From assembly GCF_000971985.1 (NCBI RefSeq), contig NZ_KQ040800.1, positions 62,217 through 126,216 on the forward strand: a stretch of 64,000 nucleotides of DNA, in the 5' to 3' direction. The notes beneath the pieces are model-generated. The model was not told the origin of the DNA. It saw only the letters and a program-made list of their open reading frames with translations, and searched no databases. Both the position numbers and the translations under genes were made by a program. The stretch comes from Paenibacillus dauci. GTDB lineage: Bacteria; Bacillota; Bacilli; Paenibacillales; Paenibacillaceae. Below, one piece after another: positions 17,888 through 26,026 of this stretch. The stretch's first letter is position 1; each line of letters opens with the position of its first letter.

Positions 17888-17956
17888 AAAAGCTCTTCTG
17901 CAAGTTGGCTTTCCCTTTCGAGAGAAGGGAGGCTGATACTGCAGAAGAGCTTTTTT
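17888..17956 (+). terminator. Branched terminator after qoxD
   Basis: The outer stem AAAAGCTCTTCTGCA pairs with TGCAGAAGAGCTTTTTT. An inner hairpin TTCCCTT/GAAGGGA sits in the loop, giving a Y-shaped fold ending in a T run. The rest of 17831-18094 holds nothing recognised. Confidence 0.88.
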
Positions 17957-18094
17957 GTTGTGTCTGGATGGTCTGGAATCCGAAGTGTACTCTATAAGAC
18001 TAAATCATTTTCCAACAAGTTAAGAGCAGTTGACCCCATCTCGGCTTAATAAGCTATAAGAAGGATAAGCCTGGTACATTGTGATCGAGCTTGT

Positions 18095-18985
18095 TCAGGA
18101 CAGAACGCTGTTCATATAAGCAGGTTGATACTTATCTTGTAAATACTTCTCGATCTCATCACGCAGTTCGGGGCGATTCAGGGCGAATTCCAGTGTCGCT
18201 TTGACATAGCCCAGTGGATCGCCAATATCATAGCGGCTACCTTGAATCTCCAGTGCGGCGAGGTGGGGCAGACGGGAGATTGCATCAGTCAGCTGGATTT
18301 CGCCACCTTTGCCCGGTGCAGTATTTTCCAAAATATCAAAAATCTCAGGTGGCAGTACATAACGGCCGATAACCGCCAGATCAGAGGGAGCATCTTCTAC
18401 ATTCGGCTTCTCCACAATATCGCTGACCGGGATAATTGAATACGGTGTACTGGATACAGCAGCTGGAGCAACAATACCGTATTTATGGGTATGCTCATAC
18501 GGTACATGCTGCACGCCGACGATAGCCGTCGAAGGGTACACATTCTGTTTAAGCAGCTGCTGGAGTCCCGGCTCTTCATGTACAATCAAATCATCGCCCA
18601 GTAGTACAGCAAAAGGCTCATTACCGACAAACTGGCGTGCACACAGAATCGCATGACCCAGTCCAAGCGGTTTTTTCTGACGGATGTAATGGATATCTGC
18701 CATTTCGGAAATACGGTTGACCTGCTCCAGCAGAGCCGTTTTGCCTTTGGAAGCCAGATCCAGCTCTAATTCAATCGAATGGTCAAAGTGGTCTTCAATC
18801 GAGCGCTTGCCGCGTCCGGTGACGATTAATATAGATTCAATGCCGCTGGCGACAGCTTCTTCGATAATGTACTGAATAGCCGGTTTGTCGACGATGGGAA
18901 GCATCTCTTTGGGTTGTGCCTTGGTAGCAGGCAGCAGTCGTGTACCGAGACCGGCTGCAGGAATAATCGCTTTGCGTACTTTCAT
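18095..18985 (-). CDS. galU: UTP--glucose-1-phosphate uridylyltransferase
   Basis: A 296-residue enzyme of the GalU/GtaB family that makes UDP-glucose from UTP and glucose-1-phosphate for wall polymers, glycolipids and galactose metabolism. The N-terminal signature KAIIPAAGLGTRLLPATKAQPKEMLPIVDKP is intact, with GxGTRxLP and the catalytic Lys of PKEM. EAVASGIESILIVTGRGKRSIEDHFD and FAVLLGDDLI (sugar-nucleotide DD) follow. AAGGAGG precedes the ATG. It is the last gene of a minus-strand group with a GtrA protein and a GT2 enzyme, so its UDP-glucose probably feeds that glycosylation. A terminator-like hairpin separates it from gtrA, so it may be partly uncoupled. Confidence 0.96.
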   Translation of the reverse strand: MKVRKAIIPAAGLGTRLLPATKAQPKEMLPIVDKPAIQYIIEEAVASGIESILIVTGRGKRSIEDHFDHSIELELDLASKGKTALLEQVNRISEMADIHYIRQKKPLGLGHAILCARQFVGNEPFAVLLGDDLIVHEEPGLQQLLKQNVYPSTAIVGVQHVPYEHTHKYGIVAPAAVSSTPYSIIPVSDIVEKPNVEDAPSDLAVIGRYVLPPEIFDILENTAPGKGGEIQLTDAISRLPHLAALEIQGSRYDIGDPLGYVKATLEFALNRPELRDEIEKYLQDKYQPAYMNSVLS

Positions 18986-19025
18986 AATAAATGCCTCCTT
19001 GGTTGTAATCCTCGTAATCCATGTA

Positions 19026-19061
19026 TAAAAAGGGACAGCGTAGAAGATCTGCCGCTGTCCG
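19026..19061 (-). terminator. Intra-operon terminator or attenuator before galU
   Basis: Read on the minus strand, GGACAGCG pairs with CGCTGTCC around a 12-nt loop and is followed by C and five Ts. It lies in the 84-bp gap between the GtrA gene and galU. Confidence 0.75.
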
Positions 19062-19069
19062 CGTGGTGC

Positions 19070-19447
19070 CTAACGAAATACCCACAATTTGCTAAAGCCA
19101 AAATTAATAACAAGTCCAAGCACGGTGACGACCATTTTGGCGATCCAGACTGGAATAGTAGCTGAAATCAGACTGATGGCAATTGTCGTAATAGCTGCGA
19201 CAATACCATTGACGAGCAGGAAGCGCAGCAGTTCGCCCATATTCCATCCTTTACCTCGTTCAAAAGTCCAGCGCCGATTCCAGAAATAGCTGTTGGCTGT
19301 ACCGGCCGCATAGCTAATCACTTGTGCCGGAGCCACACCGATCAGATGATGAAGCAGCATAAAGACGATAAAATCAATCGCCGTATTGGAGACGCCTACT
19401 GCAGCAAAACGCACGGCTTGATTCGTAAACAGCTTAGAAACCAACAT
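19070..19447 (-). CDS. GtrA family membrane protein (polyprenyl-sugar flippase type)
   Basis: A 125-residue protein with four membrane segments. RFAAVGVSNTAIDFIVFMLLHHLIG is the first-helix signature of the GtrA family. SYAAGTANSYFWNRRWTFERG is the conserved segment before helix three, and the end reads NFGFSKLWVFR. GtrA proteins flip polyprenyl-linked sugars across the membrane for wall or surface glycosylation. Its start overlaps the end of the upstream GT2 gene by 14 bp, so the pair is probably translated together: the GT2 enzyme loads the lipid and GtrA flips it (inference from context). Confidence 0.9.
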   Translation of the reverse strand: MLVSKLFTNQAVRFAAVGVSNTAIDFIVFMLLHHLIGVAPAQVISYAAGTANSYFWNRRWTFERGKGWNMGELLRFLLVNGIVAAITTIAISLISATIPVWIAKMVVTVLGLVINFGFSKLWVFR

Positions 19448-20426
19448 AACGTTGTTCCTGGATCATGGGACGTTGTTCGCTGACAGGACGCTGCTGCTCC
19501 TGACTGAAGTTCTTGGTCTCCTGTACGAGATATAGTGGCCGCTGCTTGACCTCGTCATAGATACGGCCGATATATTCGCCCAGCACTCCGAGAATAATCA
19601 GCATAATGCCATTCAGGAACAGAATGCAGGCGATTACGGATGCCCAGCCAGGCGTAGTAGAGAAATGCAGCAACTTCTGACCGACGACGAATAGCAGATA
19701 GATAAAGCTGAATACAGAGATGACACTGCCGAGTATACTGGCCAGCCGCAGCGGTTTCAGGGAAAAGGCCACCAGTGCATCGGAAGCGAATTTGAGCATT
19801 TTCTTGAGTGGATATTTGGTTTCGCCGGCGAAACGTTCTTCCCGTACATAGGAGATAGATGTCTGGCGGAATCCCACCCAGCTCACCAGACCGCGTACAA
19901 AGCGGTTCGTTTCCTTGAGGCTCTTCATCGCTTCGCATACTTTACGATCGATCAGCCGGAAGTCACCGGTATCAAGCGGAATATCAATATCGCTCAATTT
20001 GTTGAGTGTCCGGTAAAAAGCGGCTGCCGACCATTTTTTGAATCCAGTCTCGCCTTTGCGCTCAGCGCGTGTAGCATAGACGACATCGTAGCCTTCTTTC
20101 CATTTCCCGATCATTTCCAAAATCAGTTCGGGCGGGTCCTGCAGATCGGCATCAATGACAACAATAGCATCACCTTGTGCATGATCCATCCCTGCCGTAA
20201 TCGCAATCTGATGACCAAAGTTACGGGAGAAGTCAATCAGCTTCACTGCAGGATCGCTGCTGCACAGCTGGCTGACCATCGACGATGTCTGATCCTGGCT
20301 TCCATCATTAATAAAAATAAGTTCATAACTTTCCCGCGTCTGTCTCATCACATCGGTCAGACGGCGATAGCATTCAAATACGACAGCTTCCTCGTTATAC
20401 ACCGGAACGACAATCGAGTATCGCAT
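19434..20426 (-). CDS. GT2 family polyprenyl-phosphate glycosyltransferase with two C-terminal membrane helices
   Basis: A 330-residue GT-A enzyme of the DPM1/GtrB type. YSIVVPVYNEEAVV opens the domain. FINDGSQDQT and VIDADLQDPPE carry the nucleotide and metal-binding acidic residues. Two hydrophobic segments follow near residues 228-255 and 262-288, as in GtrB and YkcC-like enzymes. The tail is hydrophilic and Gln/Arg-rich (QEQQRPVSEQRPMIQEQ). AAGGAGG precedes the ATG. Such enzymes transfer glucose or a related sugar from a nucleotide donor to undecaprenyl phosphate. With GtrA and galU it suggests a wall-polymer or lipid decoration unit. Confidence 0.92.
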   Translation of the reverse strand: MRYSIVVPVYNEEAVVFECYRRLTDVMRQTRESYELIFINDGSQDQTSSMVSQLCSSDPAVKLIDFSRNFGHQIAITAGMDHAQGDAIVVIDADLQDPPELILEMIGKWKEGYDVVYATRAERKGETGFKKWSAAAFYRTLNKLSDIDIPLDTGDFRLIDRKVCEAMKSLKETNRFVRGLVSWVGFRQTSISYVREERFAGETKYPLKKMLKFASDALVAFSLKPLRLASILGSVISVFSFIYLLFVVGQKLLHFSTTPGWASVIACILFLNGIMLIILGVLGEYIGRIYDEVKQRPLYLVQETKNFSQEQQRPVSEQRPMIQEQRYVGF

Positions 20427-20640
20427 ATTTATTTCCTCCTTATCAATCCCAAGCTCTATTTATCATGTTGTATAATCCCAAGCGTCTATTCCGTCAGTTG
20501 CTCTGTTGATCCCGGCTGCTTTTCTTTTGTCTGTAGTAGTGCTGGATAATGCTATGCCGTAGTAGGGTAAGCATCCATTTTGCAATGACAGGAGAGTGAT
20601 CAACAAGACCAGTAGTTTATGTAAAAAATATAACAATGCA

Positions 20641-20659
20641 ATATGAACAATAAATGAAC
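20641..20659 (-). promoter_or_regulatory. GTTCAT direct-repeat pair upstream of the GT2-gtrA-galU group
   Basis: On the minus strand GTTCATTTATTGTTCATATT contains two GTTCAT-type half sites 11 bp apart, about 215 bp before the GT2 start. The same motif occurs several times before the OmpR-type regulator at 23182. Tandem half sites one helical turn apart are the usual target of OmpR/PhoB regulators. The rest of the gap 20427-20882 holds only the terminator at 20700-20741. Confidence 0.4.
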
Positions 20660-20699
20660 GTTCCCTTAAAGACCGCTGAATATTCCTGTAAAGGAACAT

Positions 20700-20741
20700 A
20701 AAAAAATCGGCAAACCCTATGATACTGCAGGGTTTGCCGAT
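20700..20741 (-). terminator. Rho-independent terminator of the kinase/regulator operon
   Basis: Read on the minus strand, ATCGGCAAACCCT pairs perfectly with AGGGTTTGCCGAT around a 10-nt loop and runs into seven Ts. It lies 142 bp after the kinase stop codon. Confidence 0.9.
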
Positions 20742-20882
20742 TATATGGCTAAATATTTTACATGGATTCATCAAGTGTATTTTACCGAAAATACAGGGCG
20801 AGTCTGCTCCATGATGACTGACCCAGTCTCTGATATAGCAGGTTGACTGCACGGATCTAATACAAGCAGAGGAACGGACGAT

Positions 20883-22508
20883 TTAGACGTCTGCTTCCCT
20901 ATCTCTTGGCAAATACACTCTCATGATTGTACCTTGCTCCGGTGCGCTATCCACCTCAATATGTCCGCCATGCAGACCAACGATTTTGTGGACGATCGAC
21001 AAGCCGAGTCCATTACCGCCTGTAGCCGAGTTACGGGATGTATCCGCTTTGTAGAAGCGTTCAAAAATATGCTGCCGGTGCTCCTCGGTGATCCCGCAGC
21101 CGGTATCCTGCACCGACACCTGAATCCATTGCTCATCCTGGGTGAGAGTAATGTAGATATTTCCATGATCCGGAGTGAACTTGATCGCATTGGACAGCAG
21201 ATTCATCCATACCTGACTGAGCAGATCTTCATCACCGGTAAACTGGATTTTGTCCAGATCGGCAGAGAGATCGATCTCTTTGGCCATCCACATTGGAACA
21301 CAGGATACAACAGACATCCGTATCTGCTCATCCAGCCGGAACTGGCTGGTATTCAGCTTGACGACATCCAGAGAGGCGAGTTTGAGCAGATTGCTGCTTA
21401 GCTTGGAGAGACGCTCGCTCTCCTGCTCGATAATCTGCAGATGCCGGACTTGCTCCTCGGTAGCACTGTCCCGCAGAGCACCTGCGAATCCACGAATCGA
21501 GGTAAGAGGTGTCTGAATCTCATGTGATACATTCGAGACGAATTCCTGACGCATCGCTTCGATCTTGGATAACTGGCTGGTCATCTGGTTAAAGTTATTG
21601 CCCAGTTCTCCAATCTCATCCCTGCGATTGAGATTCACGCGTACGCTGTAATCCCCTTTGGCGACAAGACGTGTTGCCTCGGACAGCTTGTTGATCGGAC
21701 GGGCAATCAGCCGGGCAGCGAACAGGAACAACATCACTCCTGTAACCAGCATGACCGACAGCACCAGAATCATCCAGTTATTGAACTGGTTCACAAAATG
21801 ACCGGGAGAAGGACGAACAAAAAGGGCATAATGCTCGCCATTTCGTTCGAACGGTACACCTACATATCGAGGTGTTTTATCTGCAGACGATTTGGTATTC
21901 AAAAAGAAATTCAGGCTAGGTACACCAGGAGCCTTGTTATCCTGCGAGTTAGCCGGATGATACGTCTGACCCTTCAGCACCAGCTGCTGCACCTGCTCGG
22001 GAATCACCCACTGTCCTGCCGGGTCGGTACCCGGAGGTGGATTGCCATTGCCTTTATTGCCCGATGCCGGAGCAGCCGAAGAAGAACGGTCAGTAGATGG
22101 CTGACTGCCATTTTCGGTAGCTGCTGGTGAAGAAGAACTTTCGGACTTGTCCGACTGTTGCGCAGTAAGGGAAGGCAGAGTACTGCTGTCATCCGTAGAT
22201 GAAGGAGAAGAAGATAATCCGGGAGGACCGCCCGGACCATCGCCGGTAGAGCGGTATTCCGCACCATTTTCCCCAACGACAACGATCTGCAGTTGACCGC
22301 CCTGACTGTCCAGATACTTCTGGATCATCGATTCTGGCAGGGAAGACTGAATATCTGCCATGGCCCGTGCATCCGTGAGAATCCGGTCTTCCACAAAGTT
22401 CACCTGCTGGCGCTGGAATACCCAGTCAGATAGCAGTAGCGTTACCACGAAGCTAGCGACGATAACGAGGATAAAAGTCAGCACCAGCTGGCTATAGATA
22501 TTTTTCAA
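20883..22508 (-). CDS. HAMP-containing sensor histidine kinase
   Basis: A 541-residue two-pass membrane kinase. TM1 is at residues 7-28 and the extracytoplasmic sensor region at about 29-243. The sensor region includes a low-complexity Ser/Pro/Asn stretch (residues 98-165). TM2 is at 244-266 and HAMP at 267-318. The HisKA motif SNVSHEIQTPLTS has H329, and the HATPase domain has NLLSNAIKFTP, DTGCGI and GNGLGLSIVHKI. The start is TTG at 22508, overlapping the TGA of the regulator gene (TTGA), so the pair is translationally coupled. It resembles WalK/PhoR-type kinases in architecture, but the sensor is not one I recognise. Confidence 0.94.
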   Translation of the reverse strand: MKNIYSQLVLTFILVIVASFVVTLLLSDWVFQRQQVNFVEDRILTDARAMADIQSSLPESMIQKYLDSQGGQLQIVVVGENGAEYRSTGDGPGGPPGLSSSPSSTDDSSTLPSLTAQQSDKSESSSSPAATENGSQPSTDRSSSAAPASGNKGNGNPPPGTDPAGQWVIPEQVQQLVLKGQTYHPANSQDNKAPGVPSLNFFLNTKSSADKTPRYVGVPFERNGEHYALFVRPSPGHFVNQFNNWMILVLSVMLVTGVMLFLFAARLIARPINKLSEATRLVAKGDYSVRVNLNRRDEIGELGNNFNQMTSQLSKIEAMRQEFVSNVSHEIQTPLTSIRGFAGALRDSATEEQVRHLQIIEQESERLSKLSSNLLKLASLDVVKLNTSQFRLDEQIRMSVVSCVPMWMAKEIDLSADLDKIQFTGDEDLLSQVWMNLLSNAIKFTPDHGNIYITLTQDEQWIQVSVQDTGCGITEEHRQHIFERFYKADTSRNSATGGNGLGLSIVHKIVGLHGGHIEVDSAPEQGTIMRVYLPRDREADV

Positions 22509-23182
22509 TCCGTTTTCACCTCGATCCGGTAGCCAATCCCCCGAATCGTCTGGATCACAAATCCATTCTCCTCGGAGAACCGGTCGCGCAGCCGCTTAAT
22601 ATGCACATCAACGGTACGCTCATCTCCGTCATAGTCATGACCCCAGATCTTCTCAATCAACTGATCTCTGGTAAAAATCTGTCCAGGGAATCCGGCGAGT
22701 GTATAGATCAGTTCGAATTCCTTGGCAGGCATGGACTGCAGGGTTCCACCCACATCGGCTTCCTTGGTGGAAGCATCGAGTCTGACATTGCCAATCGTCA
22801 GCGATTCGCCGGCGAAAATACGGTAACGCCGCAGCAGTGCTTTGACCCGCATAACCAGCTCTTCCGGTACAAATGGCTTGGCAAGATAATCATCGGTGCC
22901 GAGCCGGAAGCCTTTGATTTTGTCTTCGGCTTCTCCCTTGGCGGTTACGAGCAGGATCGGTACATCTCCGTAATAACGGCGGATATCCATGCACAGTTCC
23001 CAGCCATCCATATGCGGCATCATTACATCCAGAATGATCAGGTCCCATTTGCCATCACTCAGCATATCAAAAGCTTCCCGGCCATCCCGTGCCCGGTGCA
23101 CACTATATCCCTCACGGGTCAAATACATATGAATCAATTCCAGTATGGATGCATCATCATCAGCGATCAGAATACGTACCAT
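22505..23182 (-). CDS. OmpR/PhoB family response regulator
   Basis: A 225-residue regulator. REC residues 1-118 have the acidic pair DDD at 8-10, phospho-acceptor D52 in LIILDVMMPHMDG, Thr in LLVTAKGE and Lys in YLAKPFVPEEL. The winged helix (about residues 128-224) has KEFELIYTLAGFPGQIFTRDQLIEKIWG, DERTVDVHIKRLRDRF and TIRGIGYRIE. AAGGAG precedes the ATG. It overlaps the kinase start. Direct GTTCAT repeats lie upstream of its own gene and of the GT2 operon, suggesting autoregulation and one nearby target (inference). Confidence 0.95.
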   Translation of the reverse strand: MVRILIADDDASILELIHMYLTREGYSVHRARDGREAFDMLSDGKWDLIILDVMMPHMDGWELCMDIRRYYGDVPILLVTAKGEAEDKIKGFRLGTDDYLAKPFVPEELVMRVKALLRRYRIFAGESLTIGNVRLDASTKEADVGGTLQSMPAKEFELIYTLAGFPGQIFTRDQLIEKIWGHDYDGDERTVDVHIKRLRDRFSEENGFVIQTIRGIGYRIEVKTD

Positions 23183-23313
23183 GGTTAACGCTCCTTTGGT
23201 TGTAGTGGAGTAGAGCAGATTGTGAATAACAGATTATCTGTAAGAACAGGATTCTCTAACTGTATCGGTTACAGCCGATAGTTTATCTATCGTATCACAG
23301 CAATATGTAGAAT

Positions 23314-23393
23314 ATATGAACAACCACCGAAATAAAATAAGATTAAAATGAACAAACCTCTTTTCAAAATGAACAATATGAACTAAAATGAAC
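23314..23393 (-). promoter_or_regulatory. Five GTTCAT(A/T)TT half sites upstream of the response regulator gene
   Basis: On the minus strand GTTCAT starts at 23393, 23383, 23374, 23353 and 23321, that is with gaps of 10, 9, 21 and 32 bp. Three consecutive copies are spaced by about one helical turn. They lie 139-211 bp before the regulator start, in the divergent region shared with kduI. On the plus side TATAAT at 23424-23429 may serve kduI; TATAAACGTAAACA just before it is a weak cre match. Confidence 0.45.
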
Positions 23394-23457
23394 TTATATA
23401 AACGTAAACAGTCATTAGCTACCTATAATAAAACAAACAATCGAGAGGATGAATATT

Positions 23458-24288
23458 ATGGAAAACCGTTATGTCTCCCACCCGAATGATGTAAAAACAT
23501 TTGATACTGCCCGTCTGCGTGAGGAATTTCTGATTGAGAGTCTGTTTGCACCGGATGAACTTGTAACCGTTTACAGCCATGTAGACCGTTATATCGTCGG
23601 TTCGGCTGTGCCTGCTTCCCGCGAGATCAAGCTTGAAGTCAATCTTAAGGATATCGGAACCGACTTTTTCCTGGAACGTCGTGAGATCGGTATTATCAAT
23701 ATCGGTGCAGCCGGAACGGTAACTGCCGATGGGGAAAAATACGAAATCGGCGCTTTTGAATGTCTATATGTATCGCTCGGAACGAAGGAAGTGAGCTTTG
23801 CGAGTGGTGGCAGCGAACCTGCCAAATTCTATTTTGTATCGACACCGGCGCATAAAGCCTATCCGACAACCAAAGCAACCAAAGAAGACGCAACACCAAG
23901 CCATCTGGGCGATATCAAAACTTCCAATGAACGTACGATCTACAAATACATCCACCAGGGCGGTATCCAGAGCTGTCAGCTGGTCATGGGGATTACCGAG
24001 CTGGCACCGGGCAATATGTGGAATACGATGCCTTCTCATACCCATAATCGTCGCTCGGAAGTATATCTGTACTTTAATCTTCCGGAAGATGCGGTCGTAT
24101 TCCACTTTATGGGCGAGCCGCAGGAGACCAAGCATCTGGTTATGCGTGACGGACAGGTTGCCATTTCTCCGAGCTGGTCGATTCACAGTGGAGTAGGTAC
24201 GAGCAATTATACGTTCTGCTGGGCGATGGCTGGCGAGAACCAAACTTTCGATGATATGGACGCAGTAGCCATGAAGGATTTAAAATAA
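23458..24288 (+). CDS. kduI: 5-dehydro-4-deoxy-D-glucuronate isomerase
   Basis: A 276-residue cupin-type isomerase that converts 5-keto-4-deoxyuronate (DKI) to 2,5-diketo-3-deoxygluconate in pectin and glycosaminoglycan breakdown. The ATG at 23458 is preferred to 23449 because GAGAGG ends just before 23449. The N-terminus ENRYVSHPNDVKTFDTARLREEFLIE is typical. The zinc site is visible as MPSHTHNRRSEVYLYF (two His and a Glu) and SWSIHSGVGTSNY. It is the first gene of a hexuronate operon that includes kduD. The length matches the family. Confidence 0.96.
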   Translation: MENRYVSHPNDVKTFDTARLREEFLIESLFAPDELVTVYSHVDRYIVGSAVPASREIKLEVNLKDIGTDFFLERREIGIINIGAAGTVTADGEKYEIGAFECLYVSLGTKEVSFASGGSEPAKFYFVSTPAHKAYPTTKATKEDATPSHLGDIKTSNERTIYKYIHQGGIQSCQLVMGITELAPGNMWNTMPSHTHNRRSEVYLYFNLPEDAVVFHFMGEPQETKHLVMRDGQVAISPSWSIHSGVGTSNYTFCWAMAGENQTFDDMDAVAMKDLK

Positions 24289-24299
24289 ACCCAAAACCA

Positions 24300-24403
24300 T
24301 TCCAGTGCACAGAAATGAACATATTGTATTCGTGATGGGCTCTGAACATGCGTCCAGCAGATGGTGCTGCACAGAATCATAACGAATACAGTCGATACTG
24401 GAA
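24300..24403 (+). other. Nested inverted repeats in the gap before the DeoR-type gene
   Basis: TTCCAGT (24300-24306) pairs with ACTGGAA (24397-24403). Inside it TGTATTCG (24325-24332) pairs with CGAATACA (24383-24390), and the centre holds CAGCA/TGCTG. The whole could fold into a long hairpin ending 15 bp before the DeoR start. It may be a processing or attenuation structure, or an operator pair; no class was recognised. Confidence 0.4.
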
Positions 24404-24418
24404 GGGACGGGGGTCAGG

Positions 24419-25186
24419 ATGAGCGCACTCAAACGGCATGAACGTATTATGGAAATATTGATCGCCAGCCAGGAGATTACGGTAGGCGAACTTAGCGATA
24501 CACTGAATGTAACCGGCAAGACAATCCGTGAGGATCTGGCCAAACTGGAAGAAATGGGACTGCTGGTTCGTGTACATGGAGGCGCTGTACTGGCTCAGAA
24601 CGATCAGTACGGCATCCTGTCCGGACAGGGCGTGAATACCAAACATATGCCGGAAAAGGCCGAGATCGCCGAACGGGCGCTGCATTATATTCAGCCCAAC
24701 GATATTATCGCGCTGGATGGTGGCAGTACCACGCTGGAGATTGCCCGCAGGCTGCCAGCGATGCCACTGACCGTTGTGACCAATGATCTGTTTATTCTTA
24801 GTGAACTGGCCAAAAAGGAACAGATTCGTCTGGTTGTTCCCGGCGGCGAGCGCAACCGCAATATGCTGGTCAGTAGTCAGGCCATTGAATATGTACGTGG
24901 ACTGAATATTCATAAAGCATTCGTTTCTTCAACTGCACTGCATCCGGAGTTTGGATTGTCGATCTATACCGGCGATCTGGTTCCTTTCAAAAAAGCACTG
25001 GTGGAGACGGCCCAGCATGTATACGGTGTAATCGATCACCAGAAATTCGGGCAATTTGCGCTCTGGACATTTGCAGGCTGTCAGGAGCTGGATCGTATTA
25101 TTACAGACAGCGGACTGTCAGCAGAGCAGGCGGAGCAGTTCCGTCAGGCAGGTATCCCGCTGGATCAGGCAGATTCGTCATCATAA
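24419..25186 (+). CDS. DeoR family transcriptional regulator
   Basis: A 255-residue sugar-phosphate-responsive repressor. The N-terminal DeoR HTH is at residues 5-57 (RHERIMEILIASQEITVGELSDTLNVTGKTIREDLAKLEEMGLLVRVHGGAVL). The C-terminal DeoRC sensor domain follows, with DGGSTTLEIARRLP, TNDLFILSEL and GVIDHQKFGQFA. It sits inside the kdu operon, between kduI and kduD, so it probably controls that operon in response to a 2-keto-3-deoxygluconate-related phosphate (inference). GGACGGGGGTCAGG upstream gives a moderate ribosome binding site. Confidence 0.93.
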   Translation: MSALKRHERIMEILIASQEITVGELSDTLNVTGKTIREDLAKLEEMGLLVRVHGGAVLAQNDQYGILSGQGVNTKHMPEKAEIAERALHYIQPNDIIALDGGSTTLEIARRLPAMPLTVVTNDLFILSELAKKEQIRLVVPGGERNRNMLVSSQAIEYVRGLNIHKAFVSSTALHPEFGLSIYTGDLVPFKKALVETAQHVYGVIDHQKFGQFALWTFAGCQELDRIITDSGLSAEQAEQFRQAGIPLDQADSSS

Positions 25187-25240
25187 TTCCATCACTCAAT
25201 AGGTAACATAAGCGATTCCATTACAGGAGGATGAACAGGG

Positions 25241-25993
25241 ATGAAAGCATTTGATTTGAGTGGCAAGGTAGCACTGGTAACCGGAGCAAGCGGCGGACTC
25301 GGACAAGGAATGGCACTGGGTCTCGCAGAAGCAGGAGCGGATATCGTCTGTGTCTCCTACTCCAATAGCGATGACACGGTCAACAAGGTTCGCGAACTGG
25401 GCAGAGAAGCACATTCGATTGAAGCGGATCTGAGCCAGCATGACCGGCTGGAAGATGTAGTGAAGCAGGCACTGGAATTTAAAGGACGTATCGATATTCT
25501 GATCAACAATGCAGGTATCATCCGCCGTACACCAGCTGTCGATCATGCATGGAAAGACTTTGCTGATGTAATTGATATCAACCTGGAGACAGTATTCTAT
25601 CTGTCCCAGCTCGTAGGTCGTCATATGATTGAGCGCGGCAGCGGCAAAATTATCAGTGTGGCTTCGATGCTGTCCTATCAGGGTGGAATCAATGTACCAG
25701 GATATACAGCGAGCAAGCACGGTGTAGCCGGGATTACCAAGGCACTTGCGAATGAATGGGCATCCAAAGGCATCCAGATCAATGCGATTGCTCCCGGCTA
25801 TATGATGACGGATAATACCGCTCCGATCGTAGCGGATCAGGCACGCTTCGATGCGATTACCGAACGTATTCCGGCAGGTCGCTGGGGCAAAGCGGAAGAT
25901 ATGAAAGGGCCGGTTGTGTTCCTGGCTTCCGAAGCTTCGGATTATCTGAATGGACATATTATATGTGTAGATGGCGGATGGATGGCACGTTAA
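25241..25993 (+). CDS. kduD: 2-dehydro-3-deoxy-D-gluconate 5-dehydrogenase
   Basis: A 250-residue short-chain dehydrogenase that reduces 2,5-diketo-3-deoxygluconate to KDG, the step after KduI. The Rossmann motif TGASGGLGQGMA is at residues 13-24, NNAG at about 87-90, the catalytic Ser is in SVASM and YTASKHG supplies Tyr-x3-Lys. The ending GHIICVDGGWMAR is typical of KduD. ACAGGAGG precedes the ATG. Context with kduI and the DeoR gene supports the KduD call over a generic SDR. Confidence 0.93.
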   Translation: MKAFDLSGKVALVTGASGGLGQGMALGLAEAGADIVCVSYSNSDDTVNKVRELGREAHSIEADLSQHDRLEDVVKQALEFKGRIDILINNAGIIRRTPAVDHAWKDFADVIDINLETVFYLSQLVGRHMIERGSGKIISVASMLSYQGGINVPGYTASKHGVAGITKALANEWASKGIQINAIAPGYMMTDNTAPIVADQARFDAITERIPAGRWGKAEDMKGPVVFLASEASDYLNGHIICVDGGWMAR

Positions 25994-26026
25994 CAGAGAC
26001 TGCATTTCAGAATCGGAGGTGTCATC

